64,000 nucleotides of DNA, from the NCBI GenBank assembly GCA_003117195.1, contig BDSI01000069.1:434001-498000 (forward strand), in the 5' to 3' direction. This document shows, in pieces, positions 45,301-58,121 of the stretch (position 1 is its first letter; each line of letters opens with the position of its first letter). Source of the DNA: Eudorina sp. 2006-703-Eu-15 (Eukaryota > Chlorophyta > Chlorophyceae > Chlamydomonadales > Volvocaceae). Below the pieces are notes generated by a model. It searched no databases and was not told the origin of the DNA. It was given only the letters and a program-made list of their open reading frames with translations. The translations under genes were made by a program, and so were the position numbers.

Positions 45301-46816
45301 GTCCTGGTAGGTACCGCGCTCTCACCAGCCAGCACCCCGAATGCCGTTCAACTTCAGATCACGAGCCCCCACCGCCCCGCCCCCGCCTCCCCTGTCGCCC
45401 CCACACGAGGGCCCACCGTGGACCATGCGGTTGTACTTGGACGAGCAGTTGAGACAGCACTCCACGTTGGGCAGGTCCCGAGCCACCCGCTCCACGCGCT
45501 GCGACCCAGGACACCAACAGAGATGGGGGCGGGGGCCGGGGCCGGGGAGAAAAAGAGGCTGAGTGCACAGTTGGGCTACATGGGGGGACCCCCGCGGACT
45601 CACGGCGGCACGATCTGTAACGAACCCAGGGGGCATAGCAGCTCCTGCGCTCCGGTCCTCTCCCCGGCCAGCGCCGCCGCCATCACGTGGGAGGCCCACA
45701 ACCTGGGCCAGTCCCTGACCCCCGGCGGGTTCCTGCCCGCTGTCCCGCTGCCTTGCGCCGTTCGGCATACGAACCGAGCCACCCGTAGGCGGTCGATCGA
45801 GACGGTAACGAGGTGAGGCTGCCATGGCCACGTCGTGTCCTTCAGCTGCGCTACCGGGCTCAGCTGACAGAGGAAACCCATATGCATATGCTGCCATCCC
45901 GCCTGTGCTGCTCGCGCACCTCCCGGCTGCGCACTGGGCGAGAGCTGGGGCGGGCGTGGGGTGGGGTGGGGGGCTGGGGGGCGTGGGGGCCTGGGGGCCG
46001 AGCCAGACAACCGCGAGACAGACAGGCGGCTCATGCGGCCCGGGCCCGTCCCCGACGCTGCCTTGCTGGCGAACACCCATGTGCCCTCCCCAGTAGACCC
46101 AGCCCCAGCCCATATGAAGAACCCGTGTTGAGTACTTTGGATGAGTAGGTCGCATGCACGTGACGGGGATGTGGCTGCCTGTCTGCCCGTTCCCCGGCGA
46201 GCGGCAGACCTTTCCGTCCGTCTGCTTGCCCCCTTTGGCGCCCTACTTGCTGCCTCCGGCTCACGGCTGGTGGCGAGGACCTCACCCTGGGGTGCCCCGG
46301 TAGCTGGAAGCTGGAGGGTCCCGGTAGCTCACCTCGCGCACGCTAGGGCTGTCCCGCTCAGTCAGCCGGTCGGCCTTGCAGCAGGCCAGGATAATGGGGA
46401 TGTCGGGATTGACCGCCTGCACCCGCGGATACCAGGTGGTGCGCACGCTTTCAAGCGTGACCGGTTTCCTGGGATCGAAGCAGACGACCACTGCGTCGCT
46501 CTCCCGAATGACAGCATCAAGTGCTCTCGCATCTTCTGGCTTTGCAGAAGTGTCTGTTAGGAGGATAGGTACACGCTCTGGAGTGAAATCCAGAGGAAGC
46601 TTCGTGGGCGGGAGAGTGGGCACAGGCCTTGCATCGAAAGTGTCATTCGCCGCTGCGGGTAGGAGCAAATTAAATATAATGTGAAGTTCAACCACGTCTC
46701 ACGATGGTGTCCAGCCGGGCAAAAACCTTTTCCCCACCTGTACTAATAAGGGAGGTCTTCCCGGTGTCTGGATCGCCTAGCACAGCAATCCTAACTGTTC
46801 TGGGGCTGACTGACAT
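39398..46816 (-). CDS. MIRO: Miro, mitochondrial Rho GTPase
   Basis: Fourteen minus-strand exons: 46738-46816, 46333-46652, 45417-45498, 44977-45107, 44520-44612, 44072-44143, 43806-43863, 43449-43519, 42902-43042, 42364-42581, 41721-41928, 40929-41452, 40213-40371, 39398-39797. All phases match; 851 residues. Domain order is that of Miro/RHOT. The N-terminal GTPase has a P-loop GDPDTGKTS, VCFDPRKPVTLES and a CCKADR base motif. EF-hand 1 is FDQDKDGTLSDAE (about 200-212). Its ligand-mimic region includes GLTLEGFLFLQ and RGRLETVWQVLRRFG. EF-hand 2 (DARDEGMLSWEQ, about 322) is degenerate. The C-terminal GTPase has P-loop FGSAGCGKST and base motif ATKDD. A membrane span lies at about 749-771. Miro sits on the outer mitochondrial membrane and controls mitochondrial movement and shape. 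Two oddities: a low-complexity insert of about 115 residues inside the second GTPase, and about 80 residues after the membrane span. Confidence 0.93.
40374..40454. repeat. GGGGGC/GGGGC tract next to a Miro acceptor
   Basis: About 80 bases are almost entirely G with single C interruptions. In transcript sense this is a C-rich tract ending directly at the CAG acceptor of Miro exon 13, so it probably serves as the polypyrimidine tract. The plus strand could form G-quadruplexes. Confidence 0.9.
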
Positions 46817-47294
46817 GGCCAGAGCGCAGTCTCAGTCCCAATCGCCACGTGAGAGGAAAGCACGTCTCCGAGACAAAGCGAAAGCCTACGCAAAATCCCG
46901 CTTGATTTGTTTAAAGAATTCCGTCAAGGTAACCTAATGGCGGGAAAGAGACAAATGCACATTCACTGAAGCGAGTCAGATGGCCCTGAATACGGCACGA
47001 CGGTTGTCGCGTGCAGCCCATAATTTAAGATGCAACATTAGTAGTTTTGTTGAGCTGAATCGGTATTTCATCTTTCTATCAAGCCGAGCTTGCTTTCTGG
47101 TTGTCAAAACAGCCTTCGGAGATTGCGACTGCGAGGCAGGAATGGAAGACGTAGCCTTAGTTCCATGGGGCTTTGCAGTTTCGCTACTGTAACCTCGCCG
47201 CTGTACAACAAAATAGCACCTTCACTCGTTCGTTTGGTTGTTTGTGAACTGAACCGACGACGCAGTGCCCACCGGCGATCGACTCTGCGCCCTA
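46817..47294. promoter_or_regulatory. Shared promoter region of Miro (-) and ANKRD13-like (+)
   Basis: 478 bases separate divergent start codons. The stretch is AT-richer than the coding parts. No specific motif was assigned. Confidence 0.5.
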
Positions 47295-50200
47295 ATGGAC
47301 AGCGACGAGGAACCCTTTTATGACGCTGAGGATGGCTTTGATGAAGAGGACGACGAGGGGCAGGAGCTTTCCCAAACTGCTTCTCAGCATGCTGCACCTA
47401 CAGCTGTGAAGCCCGGGGAACCAGCGTCAGTCCCCGTGACGGCCACGGAATCGGTTTCTGAACCTGTGTCGCAAGAGCCGTTCCCGCTGCACAGGTTTGT
47501 GCTGCCGCGCCCACCCTAGCAGGCAACGGGACAATCCTACGTACTTGCCTTGCACACATACCCACGTGAAGGAGCTGATGCGTTGTTTGACGTACACCCG
47601 AATGCACTTATCCCCCCGCCCCAAATTGCGCCAATCCTCCCCATACAGTTTGCCCCATGCTCGCATCCCAACTGGGTCGCCCCGCCGTCGTGCTGCTCCC
47701 GCCCCTGCGATGCCGTGTGACTCCGAAACCATGACAGGCTCACTCACCGCACCGCGTTCAGTCACGCAGCTGACCCATCACCAAATCCCAATGCCCCACT
47801 CTATTTCCGCCCTCAGCTTGGGGCAGGGACAGTGGATTTGCATGGTGCCGATCATCGGCTGGTACGGGCCTTCCTCACCCTCTTGAACCCTACACCCCCC
47901 CCGTCCCTCCGCTGCCCTCCGAAGGGCCTGCTGGAATGGCCAGGTGGAGCTGGTGAAGCGGCTCACAGCGGGGATGACCCGGGACCAGCTCAAGGCCTTT
48001 GACAGCCAGGGAAACACGGTGGGTCGGTGGCTGGCCGGAGCCACCCGCGGAGGGACGAGCAGCTGGGCTCGGGAGGACAGTGGTGCTTCCGTTGCCTGAG
48101 GATGAAGGCAGGGGAGGAGTTGCGGGATGTGGGTCGGGGCAGGGGCGCTTCGTGCCTCCTGAGGGACCCGGATGGGCTGGGCGCAAGCCTAGGGGCCTAG
48201 GAGCCGGGTCGGGGTTGGCAGTACCGCGATTGGGTGGCTCCGTGGGTGCCAGGGCGGATAGCGGAAGGTACGAACCCTCTGAGACACTCGCTCCCGTTCC
48301 ATCGTGTGTTCATGCTGACACACCTAGGGGTCGGACCTTCCTTTTCTGAAGGTGCGAGACGGGACACTGCCGTTTTCGAGTGTGCGAGATTAAGTGTCCC
48401 CGGGTTGCTGCGCTGTGCAGCCGCTGCACGTGGCGTCGATGCGGCGGCAAGCGGGTGTGGTTTCGGCGCTTCTGGAGGCGGGGTGCTCCGCGACCAGCCG
48501 CAACGCCCGCGGGTGGATCCCGCTGATGGAGGCGGCGGAGCTGGGGGACAGGGCGCTGGCGCTGCAGCTGGCGCGGGCGGAGGTGGCGCAGGTGATGGAG
48601 GATCGCAGTGGTGCCGGGCTGGGGTGTGGTTGGGTGCGTGCGGGGGCCCTGGACGGTGAGATGCCGGGAAGGGATGGCCGTCGCAACGGCTGGAGGGATG
48701 GGGGGCTGGGTCAAGAGAGACGTGAAAGCAGACGAGTTCCGATCGGAATGCGTGGGTGGGCGGCTTTGGGTGGGCGGGTTGGAGGGGTATAGGAAGTTGG
48801 AAGACATATTCAAACTGCGCAGCTGCCAGAAAAAACGTCCGGTGGGAGGGGTCGGAGGGGTGAATGGTAGCAACGGTCTGTTGGCTTCTGGTCACCCGGA
48901 CCTGTGGTTACCGCGATCTCATCTCCTCCTCCCCTGGCGCCGTCACTCCGCACACATGCCACGTAAGCGTCACACATGCCACGTAAGCGTCACACATGCC
49001 ACGTAAGCGTCACACATGCCACGTAAGCGTCACACATGCCACGTAAGCGTCACACATGCCACGTAAGCGTCACACATGCCACGTAAGGGGGTCGTTGTGC
49101 GTCGGCCAGTCCGCGGGAAGGCCACCCCGCAGCTGCATACCTGCTGGCGGGAAATTGCTTTGCCATCGCCCCAGCTCGACCTCCACCCACACCACGAGTT
49201 GCGTGTGACACAGCCGTTCAGCCAAGCCCCAGGAACCCCTCCCCGCCCCCTTGGGGTCCGCCCGCTGCGGCCTCCACCCCAGGTCAAGGCCGCCGTCAAG
49301 ACCAAGAAATCGGCCCTGCTGGCGCTGCTGCGCACCGAGCTGCCGGACTTCTCCCTGCAGCTCAAGTGGGAGCTAGGCAGCAGTGTGCCCGGGGTGGGGG
49401 CGCTGGTGCGGAGGTACGCCCCGCACGACACGTACACGCTGTGGAAGAAGGTGAGGAGGAGGGGCCCGGGGGGAGTGGGGCAAGGAGGAAGGGCGGACAC
49501 GCCGGCAAGAAGCGAGTACCTAGGGTCCTGGGTTACCCCAGGGACGCCCTTTCTTTTTTCAATTTGACGCCATGGACGCTAGCAGCTAGCAGCCAGCAGC
49601 TAGCAGCTAGCAGCCAGCAGCCAACAGCTAGGAAGGGGAGTGTGTTTGGGTCTGGGGGCAGACCCGGAGGAAAAGGTGCTGGCTGAGGGCGTCGGGGGAG
49701 GTGGGGCGGGGGATGTTTCTGTTGATCAAGTCAGCAATCCATGAAGGGGTTAAGGAGTTTCTGGGAAACGATGCCATGGCCCCAGTGCCAAGGACCCATT
49801 GCCCACGGACACCGGATGACGGAAGCACGGAGGTGGCGATGGAAGGGCGCTGCTGACTGCGTGTGGGGTTCAGACACAGCTAGCTGGAATGCAGCCAGGC
49901 TAAGCCCAGGGGCTAGGCCGCACCTCGGTTCGCTGGTGTGACCCTGCTCGCTCTCCTCAGAAACGTCGGAATCGCGACGATGCGGGTCTTCCCTTGTGTC
50001 TTTGCACTGGATGGCAGCACGTGGTGGTGACCATATCACGAAATGTGGTTAAATCATATCTATATAAGCGGCAGGGGACGGACGCGTGGGCAGCCAACCA
50101 ACCTTTATTGTAACGCCTACACCACATCCCCTCAAGTGCTTGTGCTCCACGGCGCTGCTGACCCCCTTGCCTCGCGGCCGCGCGCCCCCGTGCCCTGCCC

Positions 50201-53200
50201 CCGCATCCTCCTTCCGCCGCCCACGGCTCCAGGGTGGTCTCATCAGGGTGGACGGCAGCCTGATGGGCATTGACAAGGAGGCGAGCGCTGTGATGCCCGC
50301 GTGGAAGCGGGGCCACTTCTCCCTGCTGTACGACGCCACGGGGGACAAGCCCCGCGCGGTCATCGTCAACCACACGGACAAGACCTACCTGGACGTCAAG
50401 GGTGAGCAGCCCACCCCACCCCACCAGGGGACCCACCCCACCAGGGGACGATGTCCGAACATTCAAACACTCGGGCAGGGTCCCCCGTGTCCCCAGTTTC
50501 CCGAAAGAGCCGCGCCCTTCACTTGCGGCACCTGCTCGCAGCCACAGCCCGTGCGCGCTCCTGCGGGCCCTCCCAGGCTCGCCATTCCCCCCATCGTCCC
50601 GAGCAAACCTAACGCAGTCACACGTGCTCGCCCTGTGCCCCAAATCCCACTTGACCCCACCTCACCCCACCTCACCCCACCTCACCCCAAACCACCCCCC
50701 CTTTCACCCCAACCGTCAGCCGCCCGTAAGAAGATGGGCGCATCTGAGGGCGAGGGCCAGGTCCAGGCCGAGGGTGCGGCTCTGGAGACTGAGATAGACG
50801 TGCTGATGGCCTCCGAGGTGCTGCAGCACAAGAAGGTATATATAAGGCGGGTGGAGGCGGACGGACGGGGGGAGAGGTGGAGGCGGTCCCGGACTCACCT
50901 GGACGACACCGTTACCAGGAGATGATGATGAGTGCTGGACGGAAGGGGGGGGCCGGCCGGGGCGGGTGCGGGTGCGGGCTGGCACCCGGGGCCCGCAGGC
51001 CTCTGTGGGGCGGTCGTGCGGGCCGTGCTGGGGCACACGCCGCAACGGCTGCCTGCCTGATCAAGGGAGCACGTGCTTCTTGCCCTGGTCGCTGTAATGC
51101 GCCTGGTGGTGGGTGCGATTGGGTCCGTTCACCCCACATATCGCTGATACCCCACCTCTCAACCTACCTAGTAACTTGCTTACGACGTTCTGGGCTTTCC
51201 TTGTAAGAGCGATCCTACCCACAACCACCACTGCCAACCCCCAAACCACCACCGCCAACCACCACCGCCAACCGCCAACCACCGCCACTGCCAACCCCCG
51301 GGCCCCCGGCCCCCACACAGCTCCGCTCCGTGGACTTCCGGTTCAAGCCCGTGGCGGGGTGGCTGACCAAGGAGGTCAAGGAGAAGGTGGAGGGCTGGAA
51401 CTGCAAGCTGTACGAGGCGGGAGGTGCGTGCCGTAGTCTCCGTACGGGACACGTGCGCCGTACTTTGATCACGGGCTCGCGGTGGTTGCCTGGTCGGGGT
51501 TGACGGCAGTGCTGGGGGTTGCCACGGGAAGACGGATGGCCACGAGGGTTGCGGTTACGTGCGGGTGAAGGCTGCGCAACCGTTGGCCGCGGTGGGGTGG
51601 GGTGGGGTAGGGCTGCTGGCTGCTTGGGACGTTGGGAGGCGCGGACGGGCCTGGGCGGATGCACAGCGGTAGGTCGTGAAGCACCGCAGACGGTCGCCGT
51701 TCTCAAGACACATCGCGGGGGCCCGGCGGTTTACGTGCTCGGCGCTACGCCAGGCCACACCGCGCCGTATCACGTATTACCGTCGCCGATGGCATACACC
51801 CACACCGCATGGGCGGGTTCACTTTTCGGGTCGGGGACTGGAAACATACTTTGCGCATACGGGCAACTGTTGGGCACTGCTACACCCATTTTGCATTTCG
51901 TGCACGCCTGCCCTTGCCTGCGAGCGAACACACACACGCACATCGCCTGTTACGCTGGACATCACTTTTCGTGGCTCAGTTATCTATTACACGCACACAC
52001 ACACACACTGCTTATTCGCGGCTCAGCTTTTCTCCTTGCTAACACACACACACACCCTCAAGCCTTTTCTTCACTGTATGGGTCGGGCAATATATACGCA
52101 TACGGGCATTTTTCGGGCGCTACTCGGGCGCTTGCATGTCACGCACTCCTGCTCTGCCTGCCTACGAAGACACGCGCGCTGGGTTCGGGCGGGCGGGCGG
52201 GTTGCACTTCTAAGCACACGCGCTGGGTCAGTCACACACGCTGGCCCTGGGTGGTTCGGGCCCTACCCCCATACCCGGGGGCACGCGGGGACTCCATCAG
52301 TAGCACCGCAGCCGCAGCCACCACTGCCGCCACCGGAGACCACCTCATCAGCTCCGCCCGATGCCACAGCGAACACGACACGACCGCATGCCCGTGGACG
52401 TGCAGGTCGCCTGGTGGCCGTGTCGCGGTACAAAATGCCGTACGGTCTCACGCCGGGCATGTCGTACGACGACTACCTGGCGGCCACGTTCGACGCCGAC
52501 CCCGTCGTCGAGAGCCCGGTCAACCCCCTCAACCCCGCCAGCTTCAAGGTGCGGCACCGTACGGCCTCTCGTGCCGCCGCCGGCTCTGATCCCTCCCCCT
52601 GTTCCTCCCGGGCTGGACACGGACCGTACGCGTCCACAAAACACACACAGGTTCCCGGATGCACGGTTGGGCGGGGGGGGCCACGTATAGGACATTGATG
52701 GGTGAATTCATACCCCAGGGGCGTTTTGAGGGGGTTTAGAGGCCACGTGGGGTACTGCGGTCGTTTTGACGACCTAGGGTGCTTGTTGCGGCGAGGAGAG
52801 GCGAGGAGAGGCGATCCTGGCGCACTAGTAATCTGGTGTGTTGGCCGGTATGGCTGCACGACCCCACCACGGGCGGTGTTGGATGGGTGCGTAGTCCCTG
52901 GTTGGGTTGATGAGATGAGGCGCCTACGAGCACGGGTCCACCTTGCTGCCACGGTCACACACTCAGCTGAGCCTCTTTTTGGATTGGATCATGTTGCGGT
53001 GGACCCCGCGGGTCGTCGGTGACAGCCGAAGCCGCCTCACATTGCATCGCGAATGTCCTAGGTCCCGCGAAGGCGCACCGAACCATCCGCAGGCCCACCC
53101 CGGCGTAAGCCGAAGGATGGAGAGCACGAAGGGTTTAGATTAATTAGACCACGGACGACTCTGTGTACGACGTGAAGGTCTGGGCGTCTGTCTGTCTGTA

Positions 53201-55708
53201 TTCTCAGGACCGAGGCAACAACCCCGCCAAGGCCGCGGCCAAACTGGCGGTTGCGGCCGCGCACCAGCGCATTGCGGCGGCAGCGGCGGCCGCGAAGGAC
53301 GAGCAGGCGGCGCGGGTCGCCAAGGCGGCGGCGGCGCGCGCGGCGGCGGGGGGCCTGCGGGCGCTGGCGCCCCGCATCGACGAGGACGACCCGGATTCGG
53401 ATGACGACGCGGAGGATGAGGAGGGGGAGCTGGGGTTCAGCGGGAGGGTCGGCGGCGGCGGCGGGAAGGGACGGCGTCGATCGGCGCGGAGGAAGGCGGC
53501 GGCGGCAGGGGGCAAGGGGGCCAAGGGCGAGGGCAATGGCAGCGGCGCGGAGGGCGTGGCACATGTGGTGGCGAGCGCGGAGGTGGGTGCCCCGCAGCCG
53601 GCGAGCGGAGCGGAGAGCGGGGCCGCTGCCGCCGCCGCAGCACCAGCCGTAGCAGCAGCTGCAACAGCCGCGGTGGACCTCTCGGAGGTGGACTTTGCGG
53701 CGTTGGCGGCGCAGGTCGCGGCGGAGGCGGAGAAGGCGCGGCTTGCGAGGAAGGAGGGCGAGGAGGAGGAGGAGGAGGAGGAGGGGGGTGGGGGTGACGA
53801 TTACGACGGCGGCTCTGCGGGAGCTAGCACATGTGGGCCGCAGGGCTCCTCGTGCGGCACGGAGTCGGATGCGGCAGGCGACAGGGTGAAGGCGGGGGGC
53901 AAATCAGCTGGGGAAGGGCGAGGTGGAGGGGCCGCTTGGGGAGGTGCTGGTGATGCGCAGGCCGGGTCCGGACCGTCCTCGGGGCCAGCCACGGCCAGTT
54001 CCAGTGGCGGGGGCAACGGCGTACGGCCGACCCGTGGGGCGTCGGAGAAGGGCTGGCGGGGCTGGGGCTTCGGGTCTAAAAAGGGCGTCAATGCGGCCGG
54101 CGGGAGCAATGGCGGCGGCGGTGGCGGCACCTCGGCGGCGGCGGCGGCGGCGGCGGCGGGTGGGACGTCGGGGAACAGCACAGGGGCCGCCGGCGGCGGC
54201 ACCACCGGCAGCAGCTCTGCAGCAACAGCCAAGAAGTCCCGCAAGATCACGGGGCGGTGCTGGATGGCTGAGTCCTTCCCGCTGAGCCTCAAACAGGTTA
54301 GGGGGGCGTGTTTTTGGTGTGAACATCACGGTGCGGGGCGGGGCGGGGCGGGGCGTCCATCATGTGGCGTGCAATAGCGGCGGCAGTGGCATGGCGCCCG
54401 AGTGGCCACGGCAATACAGACAGGGGGGGGCTGTGGTGTATTTGGTGAATAGTTGCAAGGATCGTTCGGGCCAGCCGCCTCGCTGCACACCACCTCACGC
54501 GACCTGGAAGTGCGCCGTCAGCGGGTTTCGCCCGCAGCGGCACGGCAAGGCCGGGGTCCGACACAATGGCCCCCTGCCTCGTTGCCCCCCGACCCGGCCT
54601 ACCTGCCCGGCCCCCATCCGGGGCGCCGCCCGCGCCCTCAGCTCCTGCCGCTGCTGGAGGTGGTAGGAACCGCCAACAAGGCCTTCACCAAAGTGGCAAG
54701 GTTCATGCAGAAGTACGGCGACCTGGCCATGTTCCCGGTCAAGGTACGACATCAGTGAGCCGCCGCTTTAGAGGCTTGAACGCTTGCCAGCCCAGGGCGA
54801 TCTTGCTCAACTCACACCCCATACACTCCCACACTCTTACACTCCCTCCACTCCCACCGACATCACCTGTCAAGCTGGACTTCGCTTCTCGCGGCCCAGT
54901 TTCCTTTTTCCACAAATTCCTACACCCGCACATATTCACCAGGTCCAAGTGCCGCTCATCCTGACGGTCTACATGATGCTCAGCTTCAAGCAGTTTAAAC
55001 TGCTGGGAGGGGGCCAGGGCCGTACGGCGGCGCCGCCTGACGAGTTCTTCTCTCTCCCGCCGGGATACACCGAGGTAGGCCCCCGGATGCGGTGGTGCAG
55101 GTGGTTAGGTTGGTTTGGACGAGCACACGGCACGCACTGTGACGACACCTGCAGGGTTCCGCAGTGAGCGGAGGTCGTCCATCCACCCAAAGAGGGGGAA
55201 CCAGTGCGCTGCAAAGGGGGCGGGGGGTCGCACGCCCGCCGTCATCGGTGTGCCCCCGTCCTGTCTTGTCCAGGGTTGCCTCCCGAAGCGGTATGTCTGT
55301 GTGTGCGGCCTGCCGACCATGATCCACCGTCAAGGTGTCCGAACCGGCTCAGAGGCGGCCCCGCAACGGAGCGGATCGGACTGCGATGTGGGTTCCGCTG
55401 TATATCTCATTCAGCAGGTCTGTTCTCTGGTTCGCCCTATCCTCTACTGTCTACTCCGCCCTTCCCGCGCTTGCCCGTGTCCGCAGTCCACCTTGGAGGT
55501 ATCGCACGCGGGAGGCACCGCCGGGAAGGACAGCGGCACCGCCGCCGGCACCCCGGGGGGCGCTGATGCATCTGCATCTCATGACCGGCAATCTAAGGGG
55601 GCCGGCGGCGGCGATGGGGCCAACGACACGGAGGGCATCAAGGGAAGCAACGGCGACGATGTGGGTCACAGCAAAGGGGGGTCCGGGGCGCTGCCGAGCA
55701 GTAACTGA
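47295..55708 (+). CDS. ANKRD13-type ankyrin repeat / GPCR-chaperone domain protein
   Basis: Twelve exons: 47295-47494, 47925-48018, 48421-48591, 49283-49450, 50233-50401, 50720-50835, 51321-51423, 52406-52548, 53208-54296, 54642-54743, 54943-55074, 55487-55708. Phases match; 902 residues. The acidic N-terminus (DSDEEPFYDAEDGFDEEDDEG) is followed by ankyrin repeats: PLHRACWNGQVELVKRL, PLHVASMRRQAGVVSALLEAG, then GWIPLMEAAELGD. The GPCR-chaperone (ANKRD13) part follows: FSLQLKWELGSSVPGV, a DTYTLWKK strand, LIRVDGSLMGID, SYDDYLAATF, then CWMAESFPLSLKQ, LLEVVGTANKAF and a terminal DEFFSLPPGY. Animal ANKRD13 proteins bind ubiquitinated receptors at endosomes or chaperone receptors at the ER; plant relatives are barely studied. 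Exon 9 alone codes 363 residues, nearly all Ala/Gly/Glu-rich low complexity, splitting the conserved domain. No ubiquitin-interacting motif is evident in the Gly/Ser tail. Confidence 0.9.
48951..49090. repeat. 20-bp minisatellite, 7 copies, in ANKRD13-like intron 3
   Basis: Seven head-to-tail copies of CACACATGCCACGTAAGCGT, the last diverging at its end, lie within the intron 48592-49282. No unique spacers separate the units, so it is not a CRISPR array. Each unit contains CGTAAGC, similar to a 5' splice site. Confidence 0.95.
49578..49632. repeat. AGCAGCT/AGCAGCC 7-bp repeat in ANKRD13-like intron 4
   Basis: About seven to eight units alternate between AGCAGCT and AGCAGCC, forming a small higher-order pattern. 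It lies inside the intron 49451-50232. Confidence 0.85.
51984..52058. repeat. (CA)n-rich stretch in ANKRD13-like intron 7
   Basis: Several ACACAC runs occur in a long intron (51424-52405) whose surroundings include near-repeats (CGCATACGGGC, CTTTTCGTGGCTCAG / TTCGCGGCTCAGCTTTT). It may be an old local duplication. Confidence 0.6.
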
Positions 55709-56022
55709 CGCTGCTGCTTGCTGAGCTGGGGTTGGACGATGGGGATGACCTGGAGGACCGAGTGCAGCTTGCGAATTGGGGGTTGCGTCGGCCTGGGTTT
55801 TGGACCTTGCCGGCAGAACCCAAAAGATGGCGCGGAGATGGGACAATGCGGAGGACGGGGGGAGGCGTTTTGCAATTTTGGTGCGCGGCAAGCCATGAGT
55901 TTGGGCGCTGCGCCGCACCACTCCACACCTCCGCTAGCACGCCACGCGCCATACTGGGGCCGATTTTGCGAACCCAAGGCAAGGTTGGACTCACCGACAG
56001 TGCGTTTGTGTGGTGGAAGGCA

Positions 56023-56027
56023 TGTAA
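56023..56027 (+). terminator. Candidate TGTAA poly(A) signal of ANKRD13-like gene
   Basis: TGTAA lies about 315 bases downstream of the stop codon at 55708. Confidence 0.45.
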
Positions 56028-57736
56028 ATTGTGCTGCAGCAGGCATGCTTGGACTGGAAACTATCGTGTTGCGCTTCTGGTAAAGATGTGTGGTGGATGC
56101 TTTTATTGAGGCAGGCCTGTCGACTGCGTGTCGACGCAGCTCGACGGACACACGCCACCCCTTGCGTGGCAAGGACATCGCGTGTATGGACATATCACAA
56201 CGGCTTTGCAGGAATGGGTGCTCGGCACTAATATGGGGCCTGCCCACGGTCTCGGACGAGTCAACAGAACCGGCATGTGCATCTGTGTGCGCCCGTGCTA
56301 GTCTCGATGTGTCGTTAACAAAACGGCGGTTCGTGTTAGTATAATGCAACCGTGCCTTTGTGTTGGTAGAATGCAATCATGACAAGGTGATTGGTATGAT
56401 GTGGTACCGTTGTGCTCCTGTTCGGAACGGCGTCATGGCGACATCATCCGGACGATAGCCTGCGGCAAGTTGAAGGTTGTTGGTTGGGGTAAAGCGTCGG
56501 TGCTGCTGGCCTCAGCACAAGGAAAAGGTTCAAAGCAGCATCGCCGTATGTGGTGATGGGGGGGGGCGTGGTTGATGTAGCATAATGGATGTGTGTACAA
56601 CGCTAATCAACTGGACTCGGGTGCCGGGCTCTTGCTCTTGTGATATGCCACGGAACGGCTTCTTGCCGGAGTTGCCAGAGCCGCCAATGCTGCTGCTGTT
56701 GCCGAATGACGAGCTAGGGCGAGTCGACGCTGTCCCCACTAGTGACGCGTGCACGACAACGGGCCTCCTAAGATCACCGGGCCTCACAGTGCACGACAAC
56801 GGGCCTCCTGATCACCCAACCCACCAGTCCACATTCCGTAACATCGCCGCACCGCTAAGCCACCACCCAAAAGCTGTTTCGTCACACGGTGGTCTCGACA
56901 GCGCATAGGAAGGGAGGTCAGTCACGTGCGCCCTTCGTCTGCACCATATGTATGGCGCACGAAACATGACCCAAACGCATCTGTGTTGTTTACATGACAA
57001 CAAGGATGCATTAACACGAGCGAGAGAGAGAGAGCAGTTCCTTCCAAAGCACACCGGGCCTGAGCTGCGCCATGTTGGGCATACCCTGCCCATCCTTGCA
57101 CATAAATTAAACCTGCCGCGCACCCTGCAAGACTCCCCACCCGCACGCCCCGGACCTGTGCTGTGCTATGCAACTTATCACAAAGCAGTAGCAGTAGTGT
57201 TGGTCAGTTCCTGGGGGGACAGAAGAACAGTCGATATCCGCTGCCAGGAGGATATATAATCCTAAAAGAAACCCTTAACTCGCGAAGAAAGCACACCTGC
57301 AGCGCAGTACTCTCACGGTCAGATCACAGCAACTGAAAGTCAATCAGTTTTGTCAAGCGCCTACTGCCTCCAAACCGCATCAAACAATCAACCGCCGGGC
57401 CGCGCCCCACCTTCCCGCACATAGCTCCACACCGCCATAACCCTAACGTCCGTTTGACTGTCCTCATTTACCACCTGCGCCTTCAAGGTCACCAAAAACA
57501 AACTGCAACCAGGACAGATCGGGGTTCACCAGCACCCGTACCGCTGAAATAAAACCCGTGCGCGCCCGCGCAAGCTGCGTTTCGCCTAACGTAATGTCTC
57601 GCTGCGCGCCGCAACGGAACGCGGCCAAACCCCAGCTGGGGGCAAGCCATGCAGCCATTATCCAAGACCGTCCCCCTTCGCTGGACTCCCAAATGAAGTG
57701 ATTGCACCCCTACGCAGCGCCGCTTGGTGTGCAGCA

Positions 57737-57741
57737 TTACA
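57737..57741 (-). terminator. Candidate TGTAA poly(A) signal of the uncharacterised gene
   Basis: TGTAA on the minus strand lies about 380 bases beyond the stop at 58122. Confidence 0.45.
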
Positions 57742-58121
57742 CCCCTTCCCTACCTTCGCTTGCTTGACGCTCCGACACCCTTCCCCATGCTCAACTCATG
57801 TAGTCATTCCCCAGGTTGCATCGCCCATGCTTCACCGCCTCCCTGGTTTCACACAACCTGGTGCCTTTCCCTGCGCTCTGATGCCGAAGTATTCCCACTG
57901 TACAACTCAACCCAATCCCTTAGAGAGTTGACATGCCCACACCCTGCCGCCCCCCACTGAATGCTTGCTGCATCGATGCATTGCAATTTCACTGGACTCA
58001 ACTTCTGGATCCGTCAAGCAACCGCCTGATGACTTTCCCCCACGGGTGGGCACACCTACATGATGCAGACGTGCACAACGCGCGCGTCGTTGGCAAAGTC
58101 TAGTCAATGGCTTTCTGCCTT

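Larger units (their letters stand above)
55709..58121. other. Convergent 3' regions, no supported gene
   Basis: Lies between the ANKRD13-like gene (+) and the uncharacterised gene (-). Candidate poly(A) signals for both occur here. Frames at 56585-56908 (+) and 57464-57658 (-) have no motif and lie beyond the likely transcript ends. A 21-bp direct repeat occurs at 56749-56769 and 56789-56809. Confidence 0.5.

Noticed and set aside
48951..49090. Regular 20-bp repeats resembling a CRISPR array
   Set aside because: Units are directly tandem without unique spacers, and the array lies in an intron of a eukaryotic gene.
53801..54329. Pro/Ala-rich open frames on the minus strand
   Set aside because: Antisense readings of the low-complexity exon 9 of the ANKRD13-like gene.
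57464..57658. 64-residue minus-strand frame that looks protein-like
   Set aside because: It lies beyond the TGTAA signal of the neighbouring gene and has no splice partner or known motif.
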